Shown piece by piece: positions 10,432 to 22,900 of a stretch of DNA of 64,000 nt. Numbering within the stretch: the stretch's first letter is position 1; each line of letters starts with the position of its first letter. Location of the stretch: positions 26,205,265-26,269,264 of the forward strand of contig NC_088303.1 of assembly GCF_032854445.1 (NCBI RefSeq), given 5' to 3'. The translations under genes and the position numbers were made by a program. A model generated the notes under the pieces. It had not been told where the DNA came from. It saw only the letters and a list, made by a program, of their open reading frames with translations, and ran no database searches. Source of the stretch: Liolophura sinensis (lineage: Eukaryota; Mollusca; Polyplacophora; Chitonida; Chitonidae).

Positions 10432-11735
10432 TAAACCATGTTTTATTTATTTCTCGATACTTATTTAGTAATACGTTAATTTTCGATCCACGCCCTCTGC
10501 ATCAATGACCAGTTACAGATAAAAGGAACAGAAAAGAAACCATATACTGACTTCACTAAATTTGCTTTTTGTTTTTCATAATGCACATATACGGCCAAAA
10601 AAATACACTTTTTTTTAGAAAAATTGATCTCTAGTTGCCTGGAGAACATTTGCCTTCCATCAATGCGATGTACATGTAGGTCACACATAGGAGAGTTTGA
10701 CAGAAAAATGCCACAGGTCAGTGGTTTTCTCTGGACAATCCACTTTCTTCCACCAATAAATCTGGCTGTCATCGTCCGAGTGAAAAATTCATCAGCATGG
10801 TGTTATGACCAACCAAAGAACTGTTAAAAATTTGACCTCATAAATTTCCAAATTAGCTGAAAATTAAATCTATAATTACCATTAAATGTAATCTGCATTA
10901 AAAGGACCAAGTCACATGCCTGGTCGCAGTGTTTGAAACAATAAAAAAAACAACAACTTTATATAGTTTATCTTTATAACCATAGTGAAATTGGTGGACA
11001 TAATGCAATAAAGAGAAATTAGCACATTATCTTGTGTAGTAGTGTATCAAGTTTACCTGGAAAGTGCACGATACATATGCAGTGGTGATGTTTTAGAGTT
11101 TTATCGCATTGACATCATCAGATGGCTTGTTACGATATACACCTGCATTAAAGAGACGAGTGAGAATGGGTTCATTCATTAAGTTGTATATGGTACAGTT
11201 TATTGTAGACAATTTCTTGACTCCCATTAAAGACTCAAATTTGTTAAATGGACTTGTGGAATGAAAACAGCACAAATGTTATTTCCTAAAAGTCTCAAAA
11301 CTTTACAAACTGCTCAGTAGGAGTGCAGTTTAAATATTTAAATTAACATTTGTCCTTTTTTCATTTGACTAGTTGAATCTGACATGTCAATATGACAAAT
11401 TGCACCATACAAAGTGCAAGTTCAATCCCACTGCTAGATAACAGAGACTCGGTCAAATGGCACTCACGGGACTGCTTGTACAATGTTTGCTAAAGACCAT
11501 TTGTCCTTCCACCAGTTATAATGTACATCATAACTGGGACAGTTAGCCACCAAACCTGCCAACTGTGGTTTACCCCACACACTTTATTTTCCTCCACCCA
11601 GAAAACCGCATGCTATCACCTGAGACAACTTAAAGCTGCTAGCAAAGCTACCAAAGAGCTTGCCTGTATGGGACACATGAATGCAAAACTTCATGCAAAG
11701 AGCTCAATGCATAAAGAACTGCAATCCTGGTAATT
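10432..11735. other. Gene-free stretch, nothing recognised
   Basis: AT-rich sequence with scattered short open frames on both strands. None has splice support or a recognisable product. Confidence 0.4.
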
Positions 11736-12115
11736 TGCCGTATCTGATATGCTCATAGGCTGATAGAGCATCAGCGATGGAACGTCCTCCATGCACCAGT
11801 GAGCCATTGTGTCAATACACAAGATACTTTTTAAGATACCATCCCTAACATTTTGTGGTTCTAATACACAATACATTAAGTCAAGAATTAAGTAATTTAT
11901 GGTAATTCGTCTAACATTGATTCTTATACACAATACACTAAGTCAGGAATTCATTAACTTATGGTACTTTATATGCATACATCCATTCAACGATGGAATA
12001 TCCAACTCCTGATATTGTGCTCTACGTGTGTGCAAGCCATGAGCTCAATACCTAAAGTACTTTTTAAGATACCACCCCTAACATTTTGTTTAACATTGCT
12101 TTCTCCGTTATATGA
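11736..12115. repeat. Dispersed satellite-like repeat, two partial units
   Basis: ACTTTTTAAGATACCA occurs at about 11825 and 12058, each followed by CCCTAACATTTTGT. The text between includes TTCTTATACACAATACACTA and AGTCAGGAATTCATTAACTT. The same order recurs at 15430-15830, so this is a ~180-230 bp tandem-capable family. Confidence 0.75.
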
Positions 12116-13310
12116 TGACAACACTCAGCGTAAGACAAAGGCCATGCCTGTACTTTATACAAGTGACCTAAAAATTCTTGAACATCAAATAAATACCAGA
12201 TTAATATGAATGCTTGAGACGTGCAAAGTTTACAGAGATCCATGTACTCTTTTCTTTTAACTTGTTAGGACCTTTATGCTGAAACTAAGAAATTTTCATC
12301 GACTGATTTATTAGCTGAGAAAAAAATTAAGGAACAAATAACCATAGATAATATATCAGATCTGATATGTTGCTTCTTTCCTTTTTATTAAAAATTAAAT
12401 TATGTACCAAATACTGATCAATTATTACAGCATAATATCAAACATGAAATATGATGGAAAATTTTACAGTAATTCAAACCTGAATGCTTTTATTGAATAA
12501 CATATTGTCAATATTTCTGCATTATAAGCACAGAAAAAACTTTACGAAGCACAAGAAATCCTTATTAATACATCTTAACACTTTAAGAACTCATTCTATG
12601 CATACTACATGTATATTAAATGAGCTGAACACAGGAAACATAAAGAAAATTTTCATGTAGAAAAATCAGAAAAAAAAGCACACAACATTTGATATATGCG
12701 GTACATGTAGTTTATCTTTGGATTATACAATTTTTTTCTTTAATAAAAATGCGAGAAATCAAAAAATTTCGGTGGCAATACATTAAAAAAATTATGAGAA
12801 TTATCATATGGGTAAATCAAGCTAATCTGAGGTACATACAAGTATATATGTATATATACATGGAAATAAAACAGCAAAACTTATATAGAATTTCAGCGGG
12901 ATCTACATACGCAAATGTAATTAACACATAAAAGCTAATCACAGCTTTATTCAGTTATCAAATTAATCAATAGGAGTCATTTTCATATGCTATGAAAAAA
13001 ACATTTTTAATTAACTACCAGCACCATTACTGTCATCATGCATAAGTACAAATAATAAATGGTAATGGTGGATGTATAGGTTTTCATATTGTTGCCTGCA
13101 TGAAGGCGTAAGTTTTCCTCAAGTGTTATTCATCCCTCAACAATGTTAATACAGGTGCCTTTATCAGACATTACAGAACAAAGGTCAAAAGAGTAAATTT
13201 GACATGAGGTATACAGTACAGGTAAATGATGCATAGTGTGTGCAATAGTGGAAACTAAGACATTTTGTTCCTGGGAATTCATGTTGAATGACGTAACCTG
13301 ATGATGACAT

Positions 13311-13345
13311 AATTTATGTATTTATTTATTTATTTTATTTAGATC
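13311..13345. repeat. (TTTA)n microsatellite
   Basis: Repeated TTTATTTATT units, possibly the remnant tail of a SINE family 1 insertion that has otherwise decayed. Confidence 0.6.
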
Positions 13346-13654
13346 AGCAAAACTACATGATTTTAATGACACAAACCCTTTTGTGAGGTCGCCACTTCAA
13401 AACAACAAAAAAACCCCCCAAAAAAACCCCACTGTATTTAATAAACTGATCACTTGACAGGCTTAATATCTGTAAGCAGGGTCAAAGTCTCACATCTCGG
13501 AAAGCGATGATATAACTTCCTGTGGTCACCTCATCCCCGTTGCAGACTGAGCTATGAAACAGAAATACTCCACAACAAAGGAGGGTTAACAAATAACTCC
13601 AGCTCGCGACAATGGAACAAGTTTATCCATAATACACAATCATAAAAAGGCTAC

Positions 13655-13872
13655 CCCAATTCTTCAACCTTTCCAACAGCCTCTGAAACCAATATTTTGA
13701 AACTTTCTGAGAAAACTATGGGGTGTAGAGAAATAATTTGCACAGTCTTGGTGATGTTTAATGACCCAAGCAAATCATTTTTAGCATCATTTTCGTACTA
13801 ATTACAAGCACATAGAATCCACTCAAAAAAAGGCTTTTGTGGTTGAAAAGGTTGAAGATTTACAGTACGTCA
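13655..13872. repeat. MITE-like family A, both ends present
   Basis: The left end ATTCTTCAACCTTTCCAACA and right end GGTTGAAAAGGTTGAAGATT are inverted repeats of one another. The core GTGTAGAGAAATAATTTGCA matches 2768-2885 and 40269-40473. About 215 bp with no coding capacity fits a non-autonomous DNA transposon. Confidence 0.75.
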
Positions 13873-13996
13873 ATGTGCTACAAGGATCTGTTCTCTGTGA
13901 GACTCGAACATTGCTCTGCTGGTGTAAACTATCCTGATAACAAGAAAGTTAAAGCACATAGAGAAACTGTAGATATGTTGATCTTGGAAGACTGTC

Positions 13997-16900
13997 TTAC
14001 AGTTTCGACTTTGCCAGCTCCGTTAATGGTCCAACATACTGCTCACCTGTGAAGAAAGAAAATATTCTGATCACATAGTGAAAACCGTAACACATCATTA
14101 TGTCGATGATTTTGAGCACGAACATATTTAAAGGTTATGACTCTGTGCTGGACGGTTCAAGATTTATCTGGTGAGCCAGGCTGAATATCGTATCAAGATG
14201 AGCGAGTGCAGTGAAGGAGCTTTGATACAATTTTCAGTCTCTATCTGTTGTTCATTCCTGTCTTTGTGATGGTATTTAGCATGGTTATATTTGTCGTTTG
14301 TTTGATGAATTCATTGGCTTATCCAAAAAACACTGACCAATCAAAAGCCTAGAATTTTCTACGAACTGTGGTAAATATCTACAATCTATAAGCTCTTCTG
14401 GATGAGGAATTATTACCAGGGTAATAATAATTTGTTATCACAAAAACCCGTCCATGTTGTTCCATGAAAATAAGAATTGTTAAGAGTGTTAGAACTGACC
14501 TATCACAGATCACCAGCCTTATTTATTTATTGATTGATTTCCAGAGTAATACCAGAGTAATAATAATTTGTTATCACAAAAACCCGTCCATGTCGTTCCA
14601 TGAAAATAAGAATTGTTAGAGTGTCAGAACTGACCTATCACAGATCAACAGTCTTATTTATTTATTGATTGATTTCATTGGTGTTTTAGGCCATACTCCA
14701 GAATGTTTTACTTATACGATAGCAGCCAGCATTATGGTGGGAGGAAAAGGGGCAGTGTCGGAGGGAAAACCAGGGTTTGGTTCTGGTGTTGCTCCCACAT
14801 TTTGTGGGATGCCATTCCCTCCTCAAGTTGCTTGGGGTCTAAGTTATGTAGCCTGTTGTGCATTCCTGCCTTTGCAATGAATTTTGAGAGGCAAACTGGT
14901 AGTACTAATGAATGACACTGTACTGTTCCACTTGGGCCTGTCACCATAGCACAAGAACCATCCACAGTTCACTGTATGACTGGAGGGGAAGGCAGCATGA
15001 ACTGGACTTGATCTCACAGCGACTGCATTGGTGAGGGGCTTCTGGGTTATTTTGCACTAGCCACATGTTACACTTTCAAGAATGGTGCCTACTTAGCCTG
15101 TGACCAGTACTGTACTTTAGTACGATAAATAAGACACAGACTTTCCCACCTACCTAGCAAGTCAGCAAGTATATGAAACCGGTCTGAACCAAACAACATC
15201 TGATCTGTGTTGTTCACCTCAGCAACGATTGTCGGGGCGCCAAATGCCTGTACAAGTACAAAATATGATTGGTCCTCATGAAGCTCTTAATTGGTTTTAT
15301 TAAGGCTTAATAAGATCTCTTTTTCATAATAATGGTCATGTTCACTGATGTACTTAGCTGTAGAAAATCACATGACTTTGTCCGATGCTTTCAAACTTCA
15401 GTTCAATGGATGAAGAACTGAAATTGTGAATTTGGTAATTTACCATAATCAACAGAATCACAGAACATCAGCAATGGACCCCCCCCCCCCCCACCCACTC
15501 GCATTATTGTGCTTTATATGCATGTAAAACTTCTGGTCAATCCATACAATACTTTTTAAGATACCAACCCTAACATTTTCTTCAACAGTGACTCTAATAC
15601 ACCACTCTCTAAGTCAGGAATTCAGTAATTTACAGTAGTTAATATGTACACACCGAATCAAAGATCGAATATCCCCATCATGCTATTCTGCTCTACATGT
15701 GTGCAATTACTGAGCTAAATACATGCAGTCTTTTTGGAGATACCACCCCTGACACTTTGTTTAACATAAATTCTTATACACAATGCAGTAAGCCGGGAAT
15801 TCACTAGTTTCTGTAGATCTGAAATACAGATCTATACTCTTCCATGTGTTAACCTGGAACTCGGTTCGTCTGTCCTCAACATGTCAAAGTTGTATGCTAC
15901 AAAAACCTGGAATCCCTCAGGAATTCTTACTTCATATCACCTTGTTATTCATGAATAATAAAGATCACAATTAACACATATTTATCTGTTACATCAGCGG
16001 CAAGACGAACTTCGCTGGCCACCATTTTCAATTTGGGTCGGTCATGCTCTGCATTGTTGTGACAAAGATAAACACGAGGAATGATTTGACCAATGAGATG
16101 TACACCACATAAAGGGTGATTGACAAATTGTTTGGGAGTCTTAACTTTCATTTGTGTGTTAATAATGAACAGAAATGATCTATAATCAATAAAGTTGTCA
16201 AAAAAGTCTTAATTTTCGGAAGAGCAGCCGAGTCCACCCTAGCAACAGAATCATGTGATTTGAAAATGACGGCTTGCAAAGTTCTGATGCTGTACGAGTG
16301 GTTGCGTCGGTTACATTGGTGTTATTTGCGATGTTATGGCTTTTACTATTCCCACATAATGAGGTGATATGAATTCAGAAATACTTTAAGATCACGTGAC
16401 TCTGCTTTTTGTGGCGCACTTTGTGACACTTTGGAGACAGCGCAGATGACAAGAGTTCCAGGTTTACGGTTCAGAGCTATTAATATGGAAGCTAAGCTGG
16501 AAACATGGCTAACCAATCTCAGAGCTATAATTTTCGGTACTTAATATGTACTTAATATGTACGCACGGAATCAACAATGGAATATCTTGATTAGTTAGAA
16601 ATAAACCAAATCAGGCAAAGTATTTTATTAAGTTTGTTATTTTGAGACAAAATTGGCTGTCGATCTGCATACCCCATGTTCTAGAGCCTCTGTTGTTATT
16701 GCTTTGAGTTTGTCCTTTATTGAATTGTCTTTCATCTTCAGTAAAGCATCTGTGATCACAGCTTCGTTTAGTCCAGATGCTTTTGCAGCCTGAAATAGCA
16801 AAATATCATGATGAAATTATCATTTTCAGTGGTAAAAACACAAAGCGACTGTACTTTTTGATTTGACTGGTGTTTTGCGCCATACTCAAGAAGACATTCA

Positions 16901-19900
16901 TAAGACAGTGGCCAAGATTATAGCTGGAGGAAACTGGGCAGAGCCCGGGAGAAACCCATGATCATCCACAGGTTGCTGACAGACCTTATTACGTACTGTA
17001 TTGTAATTTGATACCAGGAACAAACCAGGGATTTTGTTTAATACACCTATTTTTGAAGGGGTAATTTCTTCCAAACAAAAAATTGTTCACAAAGTCAGCT
17101 TTGTGCCTCTTCACGACCAGGACACTTTTTTGCTCTGTCTTCATGTATTAGGAAATCGATACTTTGCGACAAGAACAATCATCATTTGCATGAAACTAAA
17201 TGTTCAGTGTCAATAATTTGAGAACTTGATACTTATTCATTTATTTGACTGGAGTTTAACTCCATACTCAAGAGTATTCCTTGAATTTAGTGCTGATCAG
17301 CTTTTTGGGTTGATCATTCCATGCTGATCAGCTTTTTGGGTTGGTCATTCAATGATGATCATCTTTTAGGGTTCATCATTCAAATGTGTCAGCTTTTTCA
17401 ATTAAATGGCATCGGCTTTTAGGGTGATGATTCAATGTTGATCACCTTTTTTTGAGTTTCAGCTTTTTGTGGTTAATCAATTGATGATGTCTGCTTTTGG
17501 GGTTGATCATTTAACACTGATCAGTTTTTTGGGTTGATCATTTATTGGTGTCAGCTTTTGGGTTGATCATTCAATGCTGATCAGCTTTTTGGATAACTGA
17601 TAAATCAAAGCTGATCACCTTAATGGGTTGATGATAAAATGTTAATCACCTTTCTAGGTGGATGAATCCAGCCCAGACCTGAAGTCCAGTTGACATCCTT
17701 TGTTCACTGGGCATTTAACAATCCTCTGGTGGGTGGTGTCTTGTGAACCAGACACAACAATGATCATGACCATGGCCAAGATGAATGTACTTGACGAGGC
17801 TTTGCAACAAGAGGGGCACCTGTCTAATAGCTGACTAACAGGTGAGGATCATGTCGGAATGGTTTTGAATACTTCTACCATTACAAAATACTAGTGACAT
17901 GATTACTCAGTCACCAGAGCAGGACACAAATGAAGTCAGTATGCCGTAAATGACACGAAATTTCACCCGTGACTAAGCTGCATATTGTACCCAATCCCGA
18001 TTGCCCTGTTGTTCTACAAATAAAGTGTGGAGATGTGTTTGGAAGGCAGGATGATATCAAACTGGAAAGATGAAACTTTGGCACAAAATTGATTTTAGGT
18101 CATTTACCGTAACCCTCATATTGGGCATGGAGCCCTACTTTTTTATCCAGCGAAGACACATCAATTCAGCTGAGAAGGCTGATATATCACTGAATCAATT
18201 CATTATAAACACTATTGGCCTGACAGTCAAACAAAGGGAGGTAACCTAGTTAGCAGACACATATGACATCAGCTGCAGGATACAGGAACATGCACATCCC
18301 ACATAGCCTCTATCATATGTATTTCGTGAAACAGTTCAACTTTTTGAGACTGACCTGCACAAGACTGTCAGGCTGGGTGATATCTTCATCCTACAACAAA
18401 GACAAATTAGTCCAATGATGTTGACAAATTCGTATTACACATGCCAGAAAGTACTTCAGATTTACTTCACTTTGGCAAATACCCATTTGATTTTCTTAGC
18501 TGTCAAATAGATATCCAGACCACCAACACTAAAGCCGCTGCATCACAGTTACATCTGTTGAGTTAGGATTCGAGACGTCTGGCACGCAAGGTCCATGTTT
18601 CATGTCCATTCCAGTCAGTCATCGTAAGTGGTTGTCTAGCTCACGGCTCAAATCCAATTGTCTTCTATCAGTTTAACATAGACGTATTAACGATACACAA
18701 GAGGTAGTTTGTCAGTAACTTGCCAAAGGTTTTTGGTTTTCGTATTGGTAAAATATTCTTGAAAATGCCAGCGAACGCTGAACTATAATAATAAATTCAT
18801 GTCTAACATCAAAAAGATTTGGCTACAACTGAAACAGTAGCGATCTTTTAATAGTTGAACTTGTAGCTTGTAACTTCAAACTATAATTAGTTTACTTATT
18901 CTAGTTATAAGTTACAAGTCATAAGTTTAATTTGTAACTTATACCTGAAGGTCCCCAATGAGGGGTCCACACAGGTAATCCTCCAGAGCACCTACTGAAA
19001 ACATTATTATTCCACTGATTTTGTGATCCAGCTACTAGACGGTTAGACCAACTGACTTGAAACTTTGCAGTAAAATTCCCCTATACTTGAACTTGCTTGA
19101 TTGACTATTCCGTTTTTTCAGGGGAATGAAATCTTCTTCCCTAGTACCACTGAACGGATTGTTCTATAATTTAATAGGCAGGTAGACCACTGGTAGTTAC
19201 AATAAGTTTGAGAAAATTGTTGAATTCCGATAAAAACTGTGGAAGCTCACTGGTTGAAGTTGTGACACAACTAGTTTTGAAATTTCAATTTTGTTTCATG
19301 TATACTAGTATATTTTGGGCTGCTAATTTTAAATTTGCTTTTATTTTTTTGTCTATCTTTGTAACTTTCTCAGAATTAGTTAAAGTGAACATAAAGTCTG
19401 CAACTATACAGACACAGAAAAAATAATATAGGGCACAGTTATCATAGAAAAACACGTAAAAATTCCATAAAGTTTTGACAGCTGAGAAGATGAAGTTCAG
19501 CATTGGGGATATGGCACCAACGGACAATTCACTCTGAGTAGTCATCTTGTAGAAGCTCTTATGAACTAGGTCAATCACTACAGATGAAAGCGGCACGTGA
19601 TAATTGGCTGATATAGTGGACAGACAGATATTGATGCAGTAAACTGGATTTTGTGGTGAGTTTAAGTGTAAACTGGTGCATTTTGGACCACACATTTAGG
19701 AGCAGGGAACTGAGAACGGCTGCTCGTGTCACAATGTGTACATGTTGTGCAGGAGATTGCAGTAACTTGCCAGAGTGAGCTAGCAAGAAAACCGCCTCGG
19801 GAAAGTCATTGCTTGATGAAATATATTGTGACTTTGCATTATTTTTCCTTAGTGAAGTCAGATTTATTCTGAAAATATCTTCCCAAAATCTGAACAAAAG

Positions 19901-22900
19901 GGTCTGTTATAAATCAGACGGTTCTGCTATGTTCGGTAAATTCCCTGATGTCGGTGCAGCCGACGAGGACGAACAGGACTGCTCAAAACATGGCGCTTGT
20001 GTCCATGGATGAGCTGATACTCTTTGGCTGTGGTACCACATGTTCTTGTTTGTACTTCCTCATTGTCACATAGTTTAATACCAGTGGTATGGGAGAGCTC
20101 CTAGGTTTTGTGACCTCACTCTAGATAGCTATAACATGGCAAAAAGGTGTCACCAAATGAGTGGCTGGGTACTGACGATTGTTTGCTATTTATTTTGTTG
20201 ATAAGCAGTGTAGCATTTTTAAAATATTTTTAGAAACTTTCTGAAACACTACTTTATTAATTAATTCAGATTTAGTGGCTGACTTTATGTTCACTTTAAA
20301 AAAAACTAATATTAAGTTACGTAATTTTAATAACCAGTAACTCGAAAACTATGAAAGCTAGAAATCTGAAACTTTCATCCAAACACCAGCCCATGACATG
20401 CTCTTTCTGTAAAGTGGATATCGATTTGAGCTACAATCAGCAGTTTTCTTCTAGTTTTCTAGAAGCGTTTAAAGAACACCACCATTTTTTTCGGAAATAA
20501 ATGTTAATCCTATTGCTTTGACATTGAGTTAGACGGCATCTGGATAGACAGATAATCTGTTGAAGTGTCAACAACAACAAATGACGTGGACATTGGCCAA
20601 AACTGCTTTACAGTTCTAGTTAATAATTTATCTTTTTTTTATCAAAAACACATACATGTTTGTGATGAATTCTGTCCTTAAGAGCATTTTACATGTTTTA
20701 CACATGCTATAGGAAATTTCCCACATACCCTGCTCCAAATTCTCAACCACAACTCCCTTGAGAGATTCTCTGTGCTTTCCGGGAAACTGACATCCACCGC
20801 TGTGACAAATCTCATTGCCTGTAGCGATCCCTTCTGAAACAACACTTCAGCTGGATTCTAAAAAAAATTAAAATTCCAAAACAAAAATTCCATCCATCTA
20901 TCATGCTGTCTCTTAAAAGTTAAATTTCATCTGTGCTTAGTATAATGCTTGTGAAATAAGGGTTTATCAAACAGAGTAAATTATGGTAACTCAATCTGTA
21001 ATTACGTTTTTCTGATGTCACTTCATACTTTTTCAAAGATGAATACGGGTTTAGATATTTTCATCAAAGCCTCATGAGATAAGACTGGAAATGACGTTGC
21101 ACAGTTCGCTGTTCTAATGTAATAGTGTTCAGGAAACCAACAGTGCATAGGAGGCAAAAATCTTTGTATCATATGGTAAAGTTACTTGCCAAATTTTGAT
21201 ATGTAACAAACAATGAAAATGACTGTTCCCATGTGAAGTGAAACAGTCCTTAAACAACCATCAGTCAATCGATCGATCAATCAACCAACCAATCAGAACC
21301 GTGTTAACTGACACTGTATGTTAGTATGACTGAAGTGTCCTTAAAAGAAAAAACAACAAAGATTTTGAGACAGTCTGCATATAATTTTGACACTTCTTCT
21401 CTCTAATCATCTACTGTTCTTTCTCCTTATAAAAATAACAAGTGCCTTTACTTCTCCTTCCTTCTGGTTAATTATCTAACTTGTGGTTTCAAATTTGACT
21501 GCTTCTGTTTGTTTTTTAAGAAGATGAAAATTAAGAAAAACGTAAGATGAAATGGTTTCCACTATTCATAACAGTTTAAAATCTGAAGTATGGCACAATA
21601 AATCAAGCCTGAATTATAATCATATTATTTCTATATGTACTGTGAGTAAGGACTAGTTGTACAAAATATCCTCACAAAATCTCTGCAGAAATACTCAGAC
21701 TATCTGGACAGCTGAGAGTTATTTATTTATTTATTTATTAGATTGGTGTTTTACGCCGTACTCAAGAATATTTCACTTATACGACGGCGGCCAGCATTAT
21801 GGTGGGTGGAAACCGGGCACAGCCCGGGGGAAACCCATGACCATCCGCAGGCTGATGGCAGACCTTCCCACTTACGGCCGGAGAGGAAGCAAGCATGAGC
21901 TGGGCTTGAACTCACAGCGACCGCATTGGTGAGAGACTCCTGAGTCATTATGCTGCTCTAGCGCGCTAACCAACTGAGCCACTGAGGCCCTCTGAGAATT
22001 ATACAAATCCAATGGATACAAGATTGCTAACAGTGATTCAAAAATAGGCATTTTCCTATGCAACAACGTTGGGAGGGAAGTTTTCTTCACCCACACCTTT
22101 TGTTATTCATGAGATCATGTGGTCTCTAGCTTACGATCCATCTTACAGAATTTTGTTAGCGGTGTAATCTATATGTACAATTCATTACAGTAAAGTAGCA
22201 TTAATATCAATAATGTATAAATGTTTTAAAGACTTCAATTTGTTTTTCACTTCTGTGGGCAGCCTCTGGTAGAAGCAGAAATATCACATATGCGTAGCTA
22301 CACATACCATGAATAATGTGAAACCTGTACAGCACATCTTACTTTTGGAATCTTTATAGGCACTTTGAAATGTTTTCCCAGTCGATGCAAGTCTTGGAAC
22401 ATGTAGGTACCTTTACTGGGAACAAATGCTGGTGGTGTATTATCTGCACAAAAAAATTAAATAAAGACAATAAGAAAATCATACAATCGAATCCAAGTCA
22501 ATGGCTATCTCTTAACACAACCATTCATTATCACCTGCCAATAATCATTATCTTCAGGCCAAAAAAACTCTCACAACATCTTATATGGCTACAACACAAA
22601 CATGATACATTAACCTTCAAAAAAGCTCCTCATGCAAAGTTTCAGAAAAAAAGTTACAAAAGCCATAAGGACATGTCTGACATACAACAAAAAAAGAGAA
22701 CTGTGATGGTGGCTAGTATAAGGGGAGATAATCCAGAAAGTGATAAGACCTGACCAAAGTACATGTAGCTAATGAATAAATACCTGCTGCTTGCATGACA
22801 CCTCCCAGGAACATCGGTTTGAGCACCAGCTTCATGTTCCATTTCTGTTTGTATCGAATCAGAACCTAAAGACAGAGAATCACAGAATGCCGGTCAGAAA

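Noticed and set aside
19208-20012. Overlapping open frames of 67-136 codons on both strands in a GSTK1 intron
   Set aside because: No recognisable motifs, no consistent splice sites, and both strands are equally open, so chance or an old repeat is more likely.
22370-22753. 127-codon plus ORF
   Set aside because: It overlaps GSTK1 exon 3 in antisense and continues into intron; no family match.
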